The notes beneath the pieces were generated by a model. That model was not told where the DNA came from. It searched no databases and saw only the letters and a list, made by a program, of their open reading frames with translations. The translations under genes and the position numbers were made by a program. Below, piece by piece: positions 17,699 to 25,412 of a stretch of 64,000 nt of DNA; positions within the stretch are counted from its first letter, which is position 1; every line of letters starts with the position of its first letter. The stretch spans positions 62,001-126,000 of the forward strand of contig NZ_JABKDE010000009.1 in NCBI RefSeq assembly GCF_013623835.1, written 5' to 3'. The DNA is from Brevibacterium oceani. GTDB taxonomy: Bacteria; Actinomycetota; Actinomycetes; Actinomycetales; Brevibacteriaceae.

Positions 17699-18099
17699 CG
17701 GTCGCAGAACCCTATGTCGCGGATGAGCTCGACGATCTGCTCGGCCTCGTCCTCGGTGACGTCGTGGTCGGCGTTCGAGAATCGCGTGATCGTGCTCTGC
17801 GTCAGCTTGTCACTATCGAGGCTTGTGCAGGTGTTCCGTGCGTTTCCGCGAGCGCCTTGGTCGGCGATGGCGGGATTGATCTCATTAAGGTCGTCGCGGA
17901 ACTGCGCGAACTCCTCGTCCGTCATGTCCGGCGGCGCGGCGCTCGTGATGGCTTCCTGCACGCGCTCGTCCTCGGCGCGCTTCTCGGAGATCTTGACGAG
18001 CACCGCGGCGACGACCACGACAAGCACGATCGCGCCGACGATCGGGAGCAGGATGCGGTTGACGCGCCGATTTCGGGCGGCCTTATCTGAGGTGGGCAT
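17695..18099 (-). CDS. Single-pass membrane protein, DUF732-like tail
   Basis: 134 aa. ATG 18099 follows AAGGAAG. A basic N-terminus (KAARNRRVNRIL) precedes one TM segment (LLPIVGAIVLVVVVAAVLV), so the rest is external. The external part has a DEEFAQFRDDLNEI helix and two cysteines (NTCTSL and the terminal GFCDR), a layout like DUF732 domains of actinobacterial exported proteins. Expressed from the lysogeny operon, it may alter the lysogen surface, for example in superinfection exclusion. Function unknown. Confidence 0.7.
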   Translation of the reverse strand: MPTSDKAARNRRVNRILLPIVGAIVLVVVVAAVLVKISEKRAEDERVQEAITSAAPPDMTDEEFAQFRDDLNEINPAIADQGARGNARNTCTSLDSDKLTQSTITRFSNADHDVTEDEAEQIVELIRDIGFCDR

Positions 18100-18127
18100 G
18101 GGCTTCCTTTCCAAGTGGGGTAGCGGG

Positions 18128-18547
18128 TCAGCCGTGGCGGGCTGCACCGATGAGCGCAAGCAGGGCGCGTTCGTTCGGGTGGAGGAACCGCAGGCGGTCC
18201 TCTAGGACTTCGGGCGTAACCCATAGTTCGTCGGCGGCCTCGTGGGCGTTGTGCGCCCATTTGAACACGTCGACCAGGGCATCCCAGGTGATGAGCTTCT
18301 GCGCCGCCAGGCGGCGGGTAGCGTTCTCCTCGGCGACGGTGGGTTTCGTCGTGTGCCCGAGGTCGATGTGCGCGAGCTCGTGCGAGAGTGTGCACCGTCG
18401 CTCGACCTGAAGCTGACGCGGTTCCATCCAGATCGCCGAGCTGCCGTCGGTGAGCCCGCGAACACCTGGCGGGAGATCCGCCCAGGTGAGTTCCAAGTGT
18501 TCCCGCGACCTCAGCTCGCGCCACGGGTGATAGTGCTTCCTTGCCAT
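18128..18547 (-). CDS. ImmA/IrrE-family metallopeptidase
   Basis: 139 aa. It contains LSHELAHIDLGH, the HExxH zinc motif with a downstream His, in the ImmA/IrrE arrangement, preceded by an acidic strand (GSSAIWMEPR). ImmA-type proteases cleave cognate phage or ICE repressors after DNA damage. It lies in the leftward immunity operon downstream of the repressor gene, so that role is the natural inference here. ATG 18547 is used; a GTG two codons upstream is possible. Confidence 0.9.
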   Translation of the reverse strand: MARKHYHPWRELRSREHLELTWADLPPGVRGLTDGSSAIWMEPRQLQVERRCTLSHELAHIDLGHTTKPTVAEENATRRLAAQKLITWDALVDVFKWAHNAHEAADELWVTPEVLEDRLRFLHPNERALLALIGAARHG

Positions 18548-18595
18548 GACCACACCATATGAAGTGGGGGTGACACGACGATGGTGGCGCTAGTC

Positions 18596-19105
18596 CTAGC
18601 CGGACTTGGCGGCGAGTTCGCGGGCCTTTGTGCGGCGCTGTTCGAGTCGTCCCCATGTCGTCGAGCCCTGGTCGTGAGGGTCGCCGGCGGCGTACCTCTG
18701 GCGCTGAGCCTCGTAGCGGTCGATGAGCGCGATCTCGTCGGCATACTGTTTTCGACGCCGAAGGATGACCGAGGCCCGCTCGGTGTATCCAGGAGGTGGC
18801 GGTCGGTTCTCAATCGCCGCCGTCCGTTCGCTGGCCTCAATGATCTCCGTCAGCAGTTCGAGGCCCGCGTCATCATCCTTCTCCTTGCGGAGCTGGTTGA
18901 GGCGCGGCACCAAGTCGACGTAGAACTCGCCGCGGACCATTCCCGCCTGCCGGGCAAGGTGTTCGGTGCGCCTGCTCTCCTCGAGCTCATCGAGAATGTC
19001 GGGCGACTGCGCACTGGGGCGTGGATCCGGCGCTGGCTCCGGTACGGAGGGCTGCTGGCTGGGCGGCTCCGACTTCGGTGTGAATAGTCGTTTGAGCCAG
19101 TTCAT
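18596..19105 (-). CDS. Hypothetical protein between repressor and ImmA
   Basis: 169 aa, not recognised. The start (MNWLKRLF) overlaps the repressor stop by 4 bp. A Pro/Ser-rich N-terminal region (residues 10-35) is followed by a highly charged, mostly helical body with many Arg/Glu, probably coiled coil, and no TM segment. The MNWLKRLFTPK N-terminus resembles an amphipathic membrane-associating helix. Its place between repressor and protease genes suggests an accessory immunity role. Confidence 0.7.
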   Translation of the reverse strand: MNWLKRLFTPKSEPPSQQPSVPEPAPDPRPSAQSPDILDELEESRRTEHLARQAGMVRGEFYVDLVPRLNQLRKEKDDDAGLELLTEIIEASERTAAIENRPPPPGYTERASVILRRRKQYADEIALIDRYEAQRQRYAAGDPHDQGSTTWGRLEQRRTKARELAAKSG

Positions 19106-19638
19106 TGCGGCTCCTCTCCCAGTTCGCTGGCCTCTTTGTCGAGGCGTTGCTGTTCGGTCATGTTGCCGACTTCGTATGCGGCAAGGTCGTAGTCACTCGC
19201 CTTCGCCGGCTTCCCGCCGGCGCGCTTCATGGAGGTGGCACTGCGTTCACTGCCATCACCTGCCCTTTCAAGATCGTGTATCTGTCGGTTCTGCTTGACG
19301 AGCACACGAGCCATTTCGATCAAAACGCGACGCTGGTCTGCGTCGAGAGTGTCAACATCGGGCGGCAGCTGATCCGCGAATGGAGCCTGCGGGAGCGGTA
19401 GGCCGGCGACCCGGTACGCGATCTCTTTCGGCACGCTGGCGAGTACGGCCAGGGCGTCGACGGTTTCGCGCTTCGGGGTGGACATGTACTTGCCGCTGTA
19501 GATGTTGTCGAACGTCGTGTACGTCAGGGTGAGCCCATGCTTCGCGGCGATCCGACCGAGTGCTCGCCCCCGCTTGCCGTCGTGGCGTTCGGATGCGAGT
19601 CGGGCGAGATCCTGCAAGGTCTGGGGTTCGTCTGACAT
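19102..19638 (-). CDS. Prophage repressor (helix-turn-helix, CI-like)
   Basis: 178 aa. Residues 5-80 form a predicted five-helix HTH (LQDLARLASERHDGKRGRAL, then HGLTLTYTTFDNIYSGKY and a helix ending YRVAGLPL). The rest is a helical, hydrophilic tail without a LexA-type Ala-Gly cleavage site, consistent with removal by the neighbouring ImmA-like protease rather than self-cleavage. It is first in the leftward immunity operon and divergent from a Cro-like gene across a region with repeats. It most likely maintains lysogeny. Confidence 0.8.
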   Translation of the reverse strand: MSDEPQTLQDLARLASERHDGKRGRALGRIAAKHGLTLTYTTFDNIYSGKYMSTPKRETVDALAVLASVPKEIAYRVAGLPLPQAPFADQLPPDVDTLDADQRRVLIEMARVLVKQNRQIHDLERAGDGSERSATSMKRAGGKPAKASDYDLAAYEVGNMTEQQRLDKEASELGEEPQ

Positions 19639-19665
19639 GGCTTCATCCTCGTTTGGATTGTTCTA

Positions 19666-19697
19666 CTGGTTCAAACATTATTACCAGCGGTTCATAC
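19666..19697. promoter_or_regulatory. Direct-repeat operator candidates near repressor start
   Basis: CTGGTTCAAAC (19666-19676) and GCGGTTCATAC (19687-19697) are related 11-mers spaced 21 bp apart, two helical turns, just upstream of the repressor gene. They are likely sites for repressor or Cro. Confidence 0.5.
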
Positions 19698-19747
19698 AAG
19701 TTAGTTGTCAGTTTACGGCCTAGTTTCAAGGGTTTCGCGGGGTGGTG

Positions 19748-19777
19748 TTGACAAGTGAATGACGAATGGTGCAGACT
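19748..19777 (+). promoter_or_regulatory. Rightward early promoter with inverted-repeat operator
   Basis: TTGACA (19748-19753), an 18-bp spacer and CAGACT (19772-19777). It is framed by GACAAGT (19750-19756) and ACTTGTC (19780-19786), an inverted repeat covering the promoter; another ACAAGT lies at 19696. Repressor binding here would shut off the lytic operon. The promoter also rules out a Cro start upstream of about 19785. Confidence 0.65.
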
Positions 19778-19808
19778 CTACTTGTCAGATCGAATCAAGG
19801 AGGACAGA

Positions 19809-20165
19809 ATGAACTCATACCAATTCGCCGGGGCGACTCGAGCGAAGCAGCGCAAGCGGCCACGAAGCCGTTATCTCAGGGAGGTGTACATGCGACCGAT
19901 CAACCGCGAACGACTCGCAAGGCGTCGAGTCGAAGCGGGGTTCACTCAGCGAGAGCTCGCCATGCTGTGCAAGTGCACGCAGGCCGCGATCTCCGCACTT
20001 GAGACCGGGGCGATGGTGAACTGCTCAGCGGATCTCGCGAAGCAGATCGCCCGTCGACTCGATCGCGACTTGGAGGAACTGTTCGACTCTCACGACGGCG
20101 CTCGCGTGGCCAGAGTGACAAACGCAGTGAAATCCAATCGACAAAATGACCGCCTCGCGGCATGA
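19809..20165 (+). CDS. Cro-like XRE-family regulator
   Basis: 118 aa from ATG 19809, preceded by AAGGAGGA. A second in-frame ATG at 19890 also has a strong site (AGGGAGGTG) and would give a 91-aa protein, the usual size of an XRE/Cro protein. The XRE domain is complete in both: RERLARRRVEAGFTQRELAM, CTQAAISALETGA and a C-terminal RRLDRDLEELFD helix. The extra 27 residues of the long form are Arg/Lys-rich. It is the first gene of the rightward lytic operon, opposite the repressor. Confidence 0.8.
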   Translation: MNSYQFAGATRAKQRKRPRSRYLREVYMRPINRERLARRRVEAGFTQRELAMLCKCTQAAISALETGAMVNCSADLAKQIARRLDRDLEELFDSHDGARVARVTNAVKSNRQNDRLAA

Positions 20166-20168
20166 AAT

Positions 20169-20200
20169 GAGCCCGCATCTGCGGGAACAGATACGGGCTC
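20169..20200 (+). terminator. Stem-loop between cro-like and antirepressor genes
   Basis: GAGCCCG-CATCTG pairs with CAGAT-A-CGGGCTC around a short loop (one mismatch). There is no U-run. It may be an attenuator, antitermination target or mRNA processing site in the early operon. Confidence 0.45.
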
Positions 20201-20223
20201 TCGATCCAGAAAGGGATCAGCAC

Positions 20224-21000
20224 ATGACAAACGATATCAGCACACTCGTCCCGATCCGGGACCATGACGGCCAGCAGGTCGCCAGCGGTCGAGACATGCA
20301 CGCCTACCTCGGCGTCAGCTCGAACTACACGACGTGGTTCGACCGCATGGTCGGTTACGGCTTCGTCGAGGGCCAGGACTACGTTTCCATTTCTGGAACC
20401 GTACCCACCGGACGCACCGACCGGACCTATACGCAGATCGACCACGCCGTCACGGTCGACATGGCGAAGGAACTCGGCATGATCCAGCGCACCCCGGAGG
20501 GCAAGCGCATCCGCCAGTACTTCATCGAGGTCGAGAAGCAGGCGAGGGAAGCGCAGGCAGTCGCCGCACCATCCGGCCCCGAGCTTGTCGCTCGGGCGCT
20601 CATCGAGGCGCAGTCGATGCTCGAGGCCAAGGACGAGAAGATCGCGACCCTCGAGCCGAAGGCGCGGGCGTGGGATCACATCGTCAGCTCGGAGGCTTCC
20701 TGGTCGTTCAACGATGCGGCCAAGTTCCTGTTCGAGCACAAGCAGATCGTCGTCGGCGAGAAGCGCCTGTTCAACCGCTGCGTTGCCTGGGGATACCTGT
20801 ACCGCGACCACAAGCGACGCCCCCACGTCTACCAGCGCTACCTCGAGCAAGGGCTCTTCGCGGTCAAGGCTCGCACCTACCGCGACCACGAGACCGGCGA
20901 GGTCTTCGAGTCCTCGGCCCCGCAGGTGCGCATCACCGGCAAGGGCCTGGACACGATTTACCGCCGACTGACGGACGGGCAGCTCGAGGTGTCGGCATGA
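20224..21000 (+). CDS. Phage antirepressor (AntA/AntB plus KilAC)
   Basis: 258 aa. Residues 1-100 form the AntA-type domain (VASGRDMHAYLGVSSNYTTW, then YTQIDHAVTVDMAKEL and PEGKRIRQYFIEVEK). Residues about 140-258 form the KilAC DNA-binding domain (WSFNDAAKFLFEH, LYRDHKRRPHVYQRYLEQGL, VRITGKGLDTIYRRL). Such proteins inactivate the repressor or reprogram early transcription. ATG 20224 is preceded by AAAGGGAT. The frame is open upstream into the cro-like gene but without support. Confidence 0.93.
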   Translation: MTNDISTLVPIRDHDGQQVASGRDMHAYLGVSSNYTTWFDRMVGYGFVEGQDYVSISGTVPTGRTDRTYTQIDHAVTVDMAKELGMIQRTPEGKRIRQYFIEVEKQAREAQAVAAPSGPELVARALIEAQSMLEAKDEKIATLEPKARAWDHIVSSEASWSFNDAAKFLFEHKQIVVGEKRLFNRCVAWGYLYRDHKRRPHVYQRYLEQGLFAVKARTYRDHETGEVFESSAPQVRITGKGLDTIYRRLTDGQLEVSA

Positions 21001-21104
21001 ACGTCCACGTCGCATTCGACTGCGGGGGATGCGTCCCCGAGTCTGCCGCCCAGCACCACCGGAACACCTGCACCCTGTGCCACGAACTTAGGAGCCAGTC
21101 ATGA
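20997..21104 (+). CDS. 35-aa zinc-ribbon-like small protein
   Basis: A 36-codon frame with ATGA overlaps to both the antirepressor and the next gene. The product has CGGC at residues 9-12 and CTLC-H at residues 28-32, a compact four-cysteine layout suited to one zinc ion. The tight overlaps and cysteine pattern support it as real despite its size. Function unknown. Confidence 0.6.
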   Translation: MNVHVAFDCGGCVPESAAQHHRNTCTLCHELRSQS

Positions 21105-21364
21105 ACCCGACCCTCGGAAAGCGCCACCTGAAGCTCGCTAACAACACCGAGTTCACACGGAATATGCACCCCGAGACGCTCAAGAACTCGAACGACAGGC
21201 TGTGGTTGAAGTTCGACGAGCAGGCCGCCGGGGCTGTTGACGCCACGGATGGAATCTCCGGCGACGACCTCGCACGCATCGCGGCATTCGAGCCGAAGCG
21301 CGAACCGTCCCTGTGGTCCGACGTCCGCAAGGAGGGAGCCAGCAATGTCCGATCTGCTGCCTGA
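21101..21364 (+). CDS. Hypothetical early phage protein
   Basis: 87 aa, hydrophilic, no recognised domain. It overlaps the preceding 35-aa gene by 4 bp and the next DNA-binding gene by 20 bp. A basic N-terminal part (GKRHLKLANNTEFTR) and an acidic middle (DATDGISGDDLARI) are the only notable features. Confidence 0.65.
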   Translation: MNPTLGKRHLKLANNTEFTRNMHPETLKNSNDRLWLKFDEQAAGAVDATDGISGDDLARIAAFEPKREPSLWSDVRKEGASNVRSAA

Positions 21365-21563
21365 CGAGGAAGTGGCGCGCCAGCTCAACATCTCGAAGAA
21401 GCGCCTGCAGAACCTCCGCACCTTGGAGCGCGGCGAGGCGCACGACCTGATTCCCGAATGGGTGGAGACAGGCACGTCATGGCGACCACGAGTGCGCGGG
21501 ACGGCACAGGAAGCGATCGACGCATGGAAGCAACGAAACACGAGAGGCGGGGCCGCCGCATGA
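21345..21563 (+). CDS. Excisionase-like / MerR-type HTH small DNA-binding protein
   Basis: 72 aa with a strong AAGGAGGGA ribosome site. LLPDEEVARQLNISKKRLQN reads as the first helices of a winged HTH of the excisionase/MerR type, followed by a polar strand region (WRPRVRGT) and a final helix. It could be the recombination directionality factor or an early regulator. Its place in the early rather than the integrase operon is unusual for xis but allows expression only on induction. Confidence 0.65.
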   Translation: MSDLLPDEEVARQLNISKKRLQNLRTLERGEAHDLIPEWVETGTSWRPRVRGTAQEAIDAWKQRNTRGGAAA

Positions 21564-21799
21564 CGAACCGAACACCGATCCAAGCGATCACAGCGAACTT
21601 CATCACCAACTACGTCGGCATGCAGGACCACTCGGCCATCCACCTCGAGGGCGCACTGGCGGACGGGTCGACATTCGACCACGCCATCAGCATCGACTCG
21701 GCCCGGGAACTGCTCGGCGACCTCGAGGAAGCCGTCGACGCCGAGGAAGAGCACCGCAACGTCGGGGCCGCCTTCGCAATGGATCGAGGTGCCGCATGA
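21560..21799 (+). CDS. Hypothetical phage protein
   Basis: 79 aa, ATGA-overlapped on both sides. Beta-rich middle (HSAIHLEGALADGSTFDHAI) then an acidic helix (DLEEAVDAEEEH). No recognised family. Membership of the tightly overlapped early operon supports it. Confidence 0.65.
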   Translation: MTNRTPIQAITANFITNYVGMQDHSAIHLEGALADGSTFDHAISIDSARELLGDLEEAVDAEEEHRNVGAAFAMDRGAA

Positions 21800-21984
21800 G
21801 TCGCGCACCCATCCACCGCAAGCGCCGCATCTGGTTCATCTGGACCCCGATCGTCGTGCTCGCCATGGTCGCCTACTTCGGCTCCTACTTCATCACACCC
21901 ACACTCAACGGCCTCGGGCTCCTGGCGATGCTCGTCGGCTTCGGCGCCATGGTCGCCATCACCAAGGAAGGGACAACGCTATGA
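21796..21984 (+). CDS. Small two-TM membrane protein
   Basis: 62 aa. A basic N-terminus (RAPIHRKRR) is followed by two hydrophobic segments (WFIWTPIVVLAMVAYFGSYF and LLAMLVGFGAMVAI). It overlaps both neighbours by 4 bp. Its place in the early operon suggests host takeover or exclusion rather than lysis. Function unknown. Confidence 0.65.
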   Translation: MSRAPIHRKRRIWFIWTPIVVLAMVAYFGSYFITPTLNGLGLLAMLVGFGAMVAITKEGTTL

Positions 21985-22904
21985 CCTTCACATACTCCGT
22001 CGACAGCACCGACGAGGCCGCATGGCACGCCGCCCGCAGCACCACTGATGACGGGCAGATTGTCGTCACCGCATCCGAGGTTGCGGCCCTGGCATCGGGT
22101 GGCACGTCCACGTGGGCGAACCTCCGCGCCGAGAAGGCCGGCGGCAAGTCCCGATGGGGCGGCAACGAGTACACAGAATGGGGGCACGAGCGGGAGCCGG
22201 TTATCGCCGGAGCAGTCCACGCCCTCTACCCGCAGCTGCTCGCGAACACTCGACTCGTCATCAGCGACGACGATCCGCGCTGGCGTGCCACACCCGACAT
22301 GATCGGCGAGACCGGGGACATGCTGTGCCAGATCAAGACCGTCCTGTGGGCCGGTGAGAAGTGGGTCGCCTTCGACGTGCCGAAGCGGTACTACGACCAG
22401 TGCCAGTGGGAAATGCTCGTCACCGGCGCGACCATCAACCTCCTGGCGGTCGAGTACTACGACCGGCTCGAGGATGGCGTGTTCGTCCCGACGTTCCTGT
22501 TCGAGGATCCGCACATCATCCCCATCGAGCGCGACGACGCCCGGATCGCCGAGATCATCGCCATCGCTGAGCAGTTCGTCGGCATGGGCGAACCGGACAC
22601 GCTCGACCTGTACCTCGCCGACTACGCCCGAGCCGACGCCCGGGAGAAGGCAGCGAAGGCGGAGAAGGAAGCGGCCCGGAAGCTCATCGCCAAGGAGATC
22701 GCCGAACGCCCCGGCGGGAAGTACGTCTCCGACCTCGGCAGTGTCACGCAGGGCCAGGACACGACGAAGACCGTGACCGTGCTCAACGAGGCACGACTCA
22801 AGGAGAAGGCCCCGAAGACGTGGGAACGCTACGTCGAAGAACAGACCAAGACCACGAAGGGGCGACTGACCATCACCCCCGCGAAAGACAAGGAAGCAGC
22901 GTAA
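21981..22904 (+). CDS. YqaJ-family phage exonuclease
   Basis: 307 aa, lambda-exonuclease-like fold. VTASEVAALASGGTSTWANL opens the domain; NEYTEWGHEREPVIAGAV carries the first acidic residues and WRATPDMIGETGDMLCQIKT supplies the catalytic D-(x)n-E-x-K set. It would resect DNA ends to give single strands for the RecT protein encoded next, with which it overlaps by one base (TAATG). The C-terminal part is Ala/Glu/Lys-rich coiled coil. Together they form a phage homologous-recombination pair. Confidence 0.92.
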   Translation: MTFTYSVDSTDEAAWHAARSTTDDGQIVVTASEVAALASGGTSTWANLRAEKAGGKSRWGGNEYTEWGHEREPVIAGAVHALYPQLLANTRLVISDDDPRWRATPDMIGETGDMLCQIKTVLWAGEKWVAFDVPKRYYDQCQWEMLVTGATINLLAVEYYDRLEDGVFVPTFLFEDPHIIPIERDDARIAEIIAIAEQFVGMGEPDTLDLYLADYARADAREKAAKAEKEAARKLIAKEIAERPGGKYVSDLGSVTQGQDTTKTVTVLNEARLKEKAPKTWERYVEEQTKTTKGRLTITPAKDKEAA

Positions 22905-23779
22905 TGACAACCGAAATGACACAGCATGGAGGGTCCGAACTCGCACTCGGTTCCGACCAGACATTCTGGACACCGAACCAGCGGGCCGTCCTCTCCCAGC
23001 TCGGAGTGAACCGGGCATCCGAGGAAGACCTGGCCGTGTTCTTCCATCAGGCGCAGCGCACCGGGCTCGACCCGTTCGCGAAGCAGATCTACATGATCGA
23101 GCGCCAGGGCAAGCAGACCATCCAGACCGGCATCGACGGCTTCCGACTCATTGCCCGTCGCACCATCGACCGCACTCATGAGGACTTCGGCTACCGCCCG
23201 ACCCTGTGGTGTGGCCGCGACGGCCAGTGGCGCGACGTGTGGCTCGAGAATGAGCCGCCGGCAGCCGCGAAGGTCGTCGTCGTTCGTGGCGGACAGGAGT
23301 TCGACGCGATCGCCCTGTTCGAGTCCTATGCGGGTCGGAAGCGCGACGGGAACCTCAACAGCATGTGGTCGACGCAGGGCGCACACATGATCGCGAAGTG
23401 CGCCGAGGCGCTGGCATTGCGTAAAGCTTTCCCGCAGGATCTCTCCGGCCTGTACACGGCGGACGAGATGGCACAGGCGGACAACTCGCAGACCATCACC
23501 TCGCAGGTTCAGCGTCCCCGTCCTCAGCAGCAGGCACAGCGGCAGGGGAGTGGCCGTGACTGGCTGGCCGAGCTCGACCAGTGCGCGACTGCTGAGGATG
23601 CCCGGAAGCTGTACGCCGAGTGCTCGGCTGCCCGGGAGCTGACGAAGGAGATCGCGGAGCAGATCACCACCGCCGGGCGCACTCTGGCCGCGACGGAGAG
23701 CCTGCAGTCCGATGAGGGCGAAGTCGTCGACGGGCAGTTGATCGACGATGACGGCGTAATCCAGGACAACGCGGCATGA
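22904..23779 (+). CDS. recT: RecT-family single-strand annealing protein
   Basis: 291 aa. The RecT domain spans residues about 20-185: DLAVFFHQAQRTGLDPFAKQ, GIDGFRLIARRTIDRT and MWSTQGAHMIAKCAEALALR are family landmarks. A Gln-rich linker (QQQAQRQ) leads to an acidic tail (SDEGEVVDGQLIDDDG), likely to contact SSB or the exonuclease. It anneals complementary single strands made by the YqaJ nuclease. Confidence 0.95.
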   Translation: MTTEMTQHGGSELALGSDQTFWTPNQRAVLSQLGVNRASEEDLAVFFHQAQRTGLDPFAKQIYMIERQGKQTIQTGIDGFRLIARRTIDRTHEDFGYRPTLWCGRDGQWRDVWLENEPPAAAKVVVVRGGQEFDAIALFESYAGRKRDGNLNSMWSTQGAHMIAKCAEALALRKAFPQDLSGLYTADEMAQADNSQTITSQVQRPRPQQQAQRQGSGRDWLAELDQCATAEDARKLYAECSAARELTKEIAEQITTAGRTLAATESLQSDEGEVVDGQLIDDDGVIQDNAA

Positions 23780-23819
23780 GCCGCACCATCAACCACCACA
23801 ACATCAAGGAGAAATAACC

Positions 23820-24338
23820 ATGCCAGACGCACCGATCCGAATCGACGGACGAATCGTCACCGAACCCCGCTACAACACCGTCAACGGCAAGGACGTCGCG
23901 AACCTCCGCGTCCTCGCAGGACGGTCGAAGAAGCTCGACAACGGCGACTATGAGAAGCAGTCCGAGACCGCGTACAACGTCGCATTCTGGGGCGACTACG
24001 CGCACCTGGTAGCCAACCTCGCCCCGAACAGCGGGGACAGCGTGATCGTTCACGGCACCGTCACGGGCCTCGAATCGTATGACGGCCAGAACGGGCAGTC
24101 GTTGTCGGCGAAGGTGTCCGGTGACGGGCTTCGCGTGTTCCCGAAACAGCAGCAGTCGGGCGGCGGGTTCAGTGGTCAGCAGTCCGGTGGTAACTTCGGC
24201 GGCCAGCAGTCGGGCGGGTTCCAGTCGGGCCAGCAGACCCAGCAGTCGTCCGGTTGGGGTCAGAACCCAAACCAGGGCCAGGACGCATGGGCCGCGCAGG
24301 GACAGCAGGGAGGTGGCACCGATGCGCCTCCGTTCTGA
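23820..24338 (+). CDS. ssb: Single-stranded DNA-binding protein
   Basis: 172 aa. The OB fold fills residues 1-105 (IRIDGRIVTEPRYNTVNGKD, NVAFWGDYAHLVANL, GTVTGLESYDGQNG). A long Gly/Gln/Ser-rich linker with several QQSGG units follows. The tip GTDAPPF keeps the terminal Pro-Pro-Phe used for partner docking but has one acidic residue instead of the usual run. AAGGAG precedes ATG. It works with RecT and the replication initiator. Confidence 0.94.
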   Translation: MPDAPIRIDGRIVTEPRYNTVNGKDVANLRVLAGRSKKLDNGDYEKQSETAYNVAFWGDYAHLVANLAPNSGDSVIVHGTVTGLESYDGQNGQSLSAKVSGDGLRVFPKQQQSGGGFSGQQSGGNFGGQQSGGFQSGQQTQQSSGWGQNPNQGQDAWAAQGQQGGGTDAPPF

Positions 24339-24759
24339 CTCCACCACCTGCAAGACCCCCGGCTGCACCCGGGCGCCGAGGGCCGCCGGCTTGTGCCGTC
24401 CTTGCCGTACACGCGAGATCCACGGCTCAGACGTCGTGATGACCCACACGGCAGGCGAGGTCCAGCACCTCATGCGCCGGATCCTCGACCACTACCCGAC
24501 AGCCCGGGACGCGATCGGTGCCTGCGGAATGTCGAGCGAGACGTTCTATCGGATCATGCGCAAGGATTCCCGAGCGTCGCTCAAGACGCCCACGTATCAG
24601 CGCATCATGGCCGCCGCCGAGGTGCTCAACGGGCTGCCGATCGAGTCGGAGCCGGGCGCGATCACCTGGCCGGAGGTCGCAGAATATGCGACAACTCCCG
24701 AGGGGCTGGCGTTCATTGTGCAGTGCCGGGCGCCGAAGGTTATTGGGCGAGCAGCATGA
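24322..24759 (+). CDS. Zinc-finger/HTH phage protein
   Basis: 145 aa, starting inside the ssb end with AGGGAGGTG as ribosome site. The N-terminus has CKTPGCTRAPRAAGLCRPC, a four-Cys zinc site. The middle (AIGACGMSSETFYRIMRKD, then PTYQRIMAAAEVLNGL) resembles an HTH of repressor type, so it is probably DNA-binding. No named family recognised. Confidence 0.7.
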   Translation: MRLRSDSTTCKTPGCTRAPRAAGLCRPCRTREIHGSDVVMTHTAGEVQHLMRRILDHYPTARDAIGACGMSSETFYRIMRKDSRASLKTPTYQRIMAAAEVLNGLPIESEPGAITWPEVAEYATTPEGLAFIVQCRAPKVIGRAA

Positions 24760-25025
24760 GCTTCATCAAGATCACCACGATGTACTCCGAGGACTACGAG
24801 ATCACGAGCATCACAGAGCAGAACGTAGTCTCCGCCAAGGATGCGTTCGGCAACCGCGTCGAACGTCTCCGGGCCCGGTCGAGTCGACACGAAGCCGACG
24901 CGAAGAAGCTGACGATCCTGATTTATCCGACCGATGTAGTCGACTACTCCCAGCTGCTCCAGTATGCCGACACCCTCGCGGGGTTCGGCGACTACCAGCC
25001 AGGGCTATTTGAGGTGACGCCATGA
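24756..25025 (+). CDS. Hypothetical phage protein
   Basis: 89 aa, ATGA overlaps at both ends. Alternating polar and beta-forming residues (IKITTMYSEDYEITSITEQN) then LTILIYPTDVVDYSQLLQYA. No recognised domain. It sits between a zinc/HTH gene and rusA. Confidence 0.62.
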   Translation: MSFIKITTMYSEDYEITSITEQNVVSAKDAFGNRVERLRARSSRHEADAKKLTILIYPTDVVDYSQLLQYADTLAGFGDYQPGLFEVTP

Positions 25026-25399
25026 CCGAGCTCATCGTCAATGTTCCCGATAACGAGTGGTTGTCTTCGAATCAGCGACTCCACTGGCGACCGGAACGGC
25101 AACGGAAGCGGGCACTGCGCAACCGCGGCATGATGCTCGCACGTCAAGCCGAGCTGATCGTCCCGACGCCCGCGATACTCATCGTCGAGGTCGGTTTGCG
25201 CACTGGCGGCAGGGCGGATCCGCCAAATGCGGAGCCGACCGTGAAGTGCCTCATCGACGGCATCGTCGACGCCGGTGCGATTGCGGATGACAACAGCGAC
25301 TTCATCACCAGCACTACCTACCGCCGCGGCCCCAGAGTCACCGAGAAGGGCTGGCGACGCATCCACCTCAAGTTCATCGACCAGCACGTCCCATTCTGA
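25022..25399 (+). CDS. rusA: RusA-family Holliday-junction resolvase
   Basis: 125 aa. The conserved RusA core is clear: basic NQRLHWRPERQRKRA, then NAEPTVKCLIDGIVDAGAIA with catalytic Asp residues and DDNSDFI. It cuts branched DNA produced by recombination or replication, fitting the RecT/exonuclease setting. Confidence 0.92.
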   Translation: MTELIVNVPDNEWLSSNQRLHWRPERQRKRALRNRGMMLARQAELIVPTPAILIVEVGLRTGGRADPPNAEPTVKCLIDGIVDAGAIADDNSDFITSTTYRRGPRVTEKGWRRIHLKFIDQHVPF

Positions 25400-25412
25400 A
25401 AGGCAGATAAGC

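Noticed and set aside
19755..19808. Cro-like gene starting at 19755
   Set aside because: That ATG lies within the predicted -35/-10 promoter and has no ribosome site. Starts at 19809 and 19890 are better supported.
20146..20223. Antirepressor starting at 20146
   Set aside because: It would overlap the cro-like gene and stem-loop. The ATG at 20224 follows a ribosome site and begins the conserved domain.
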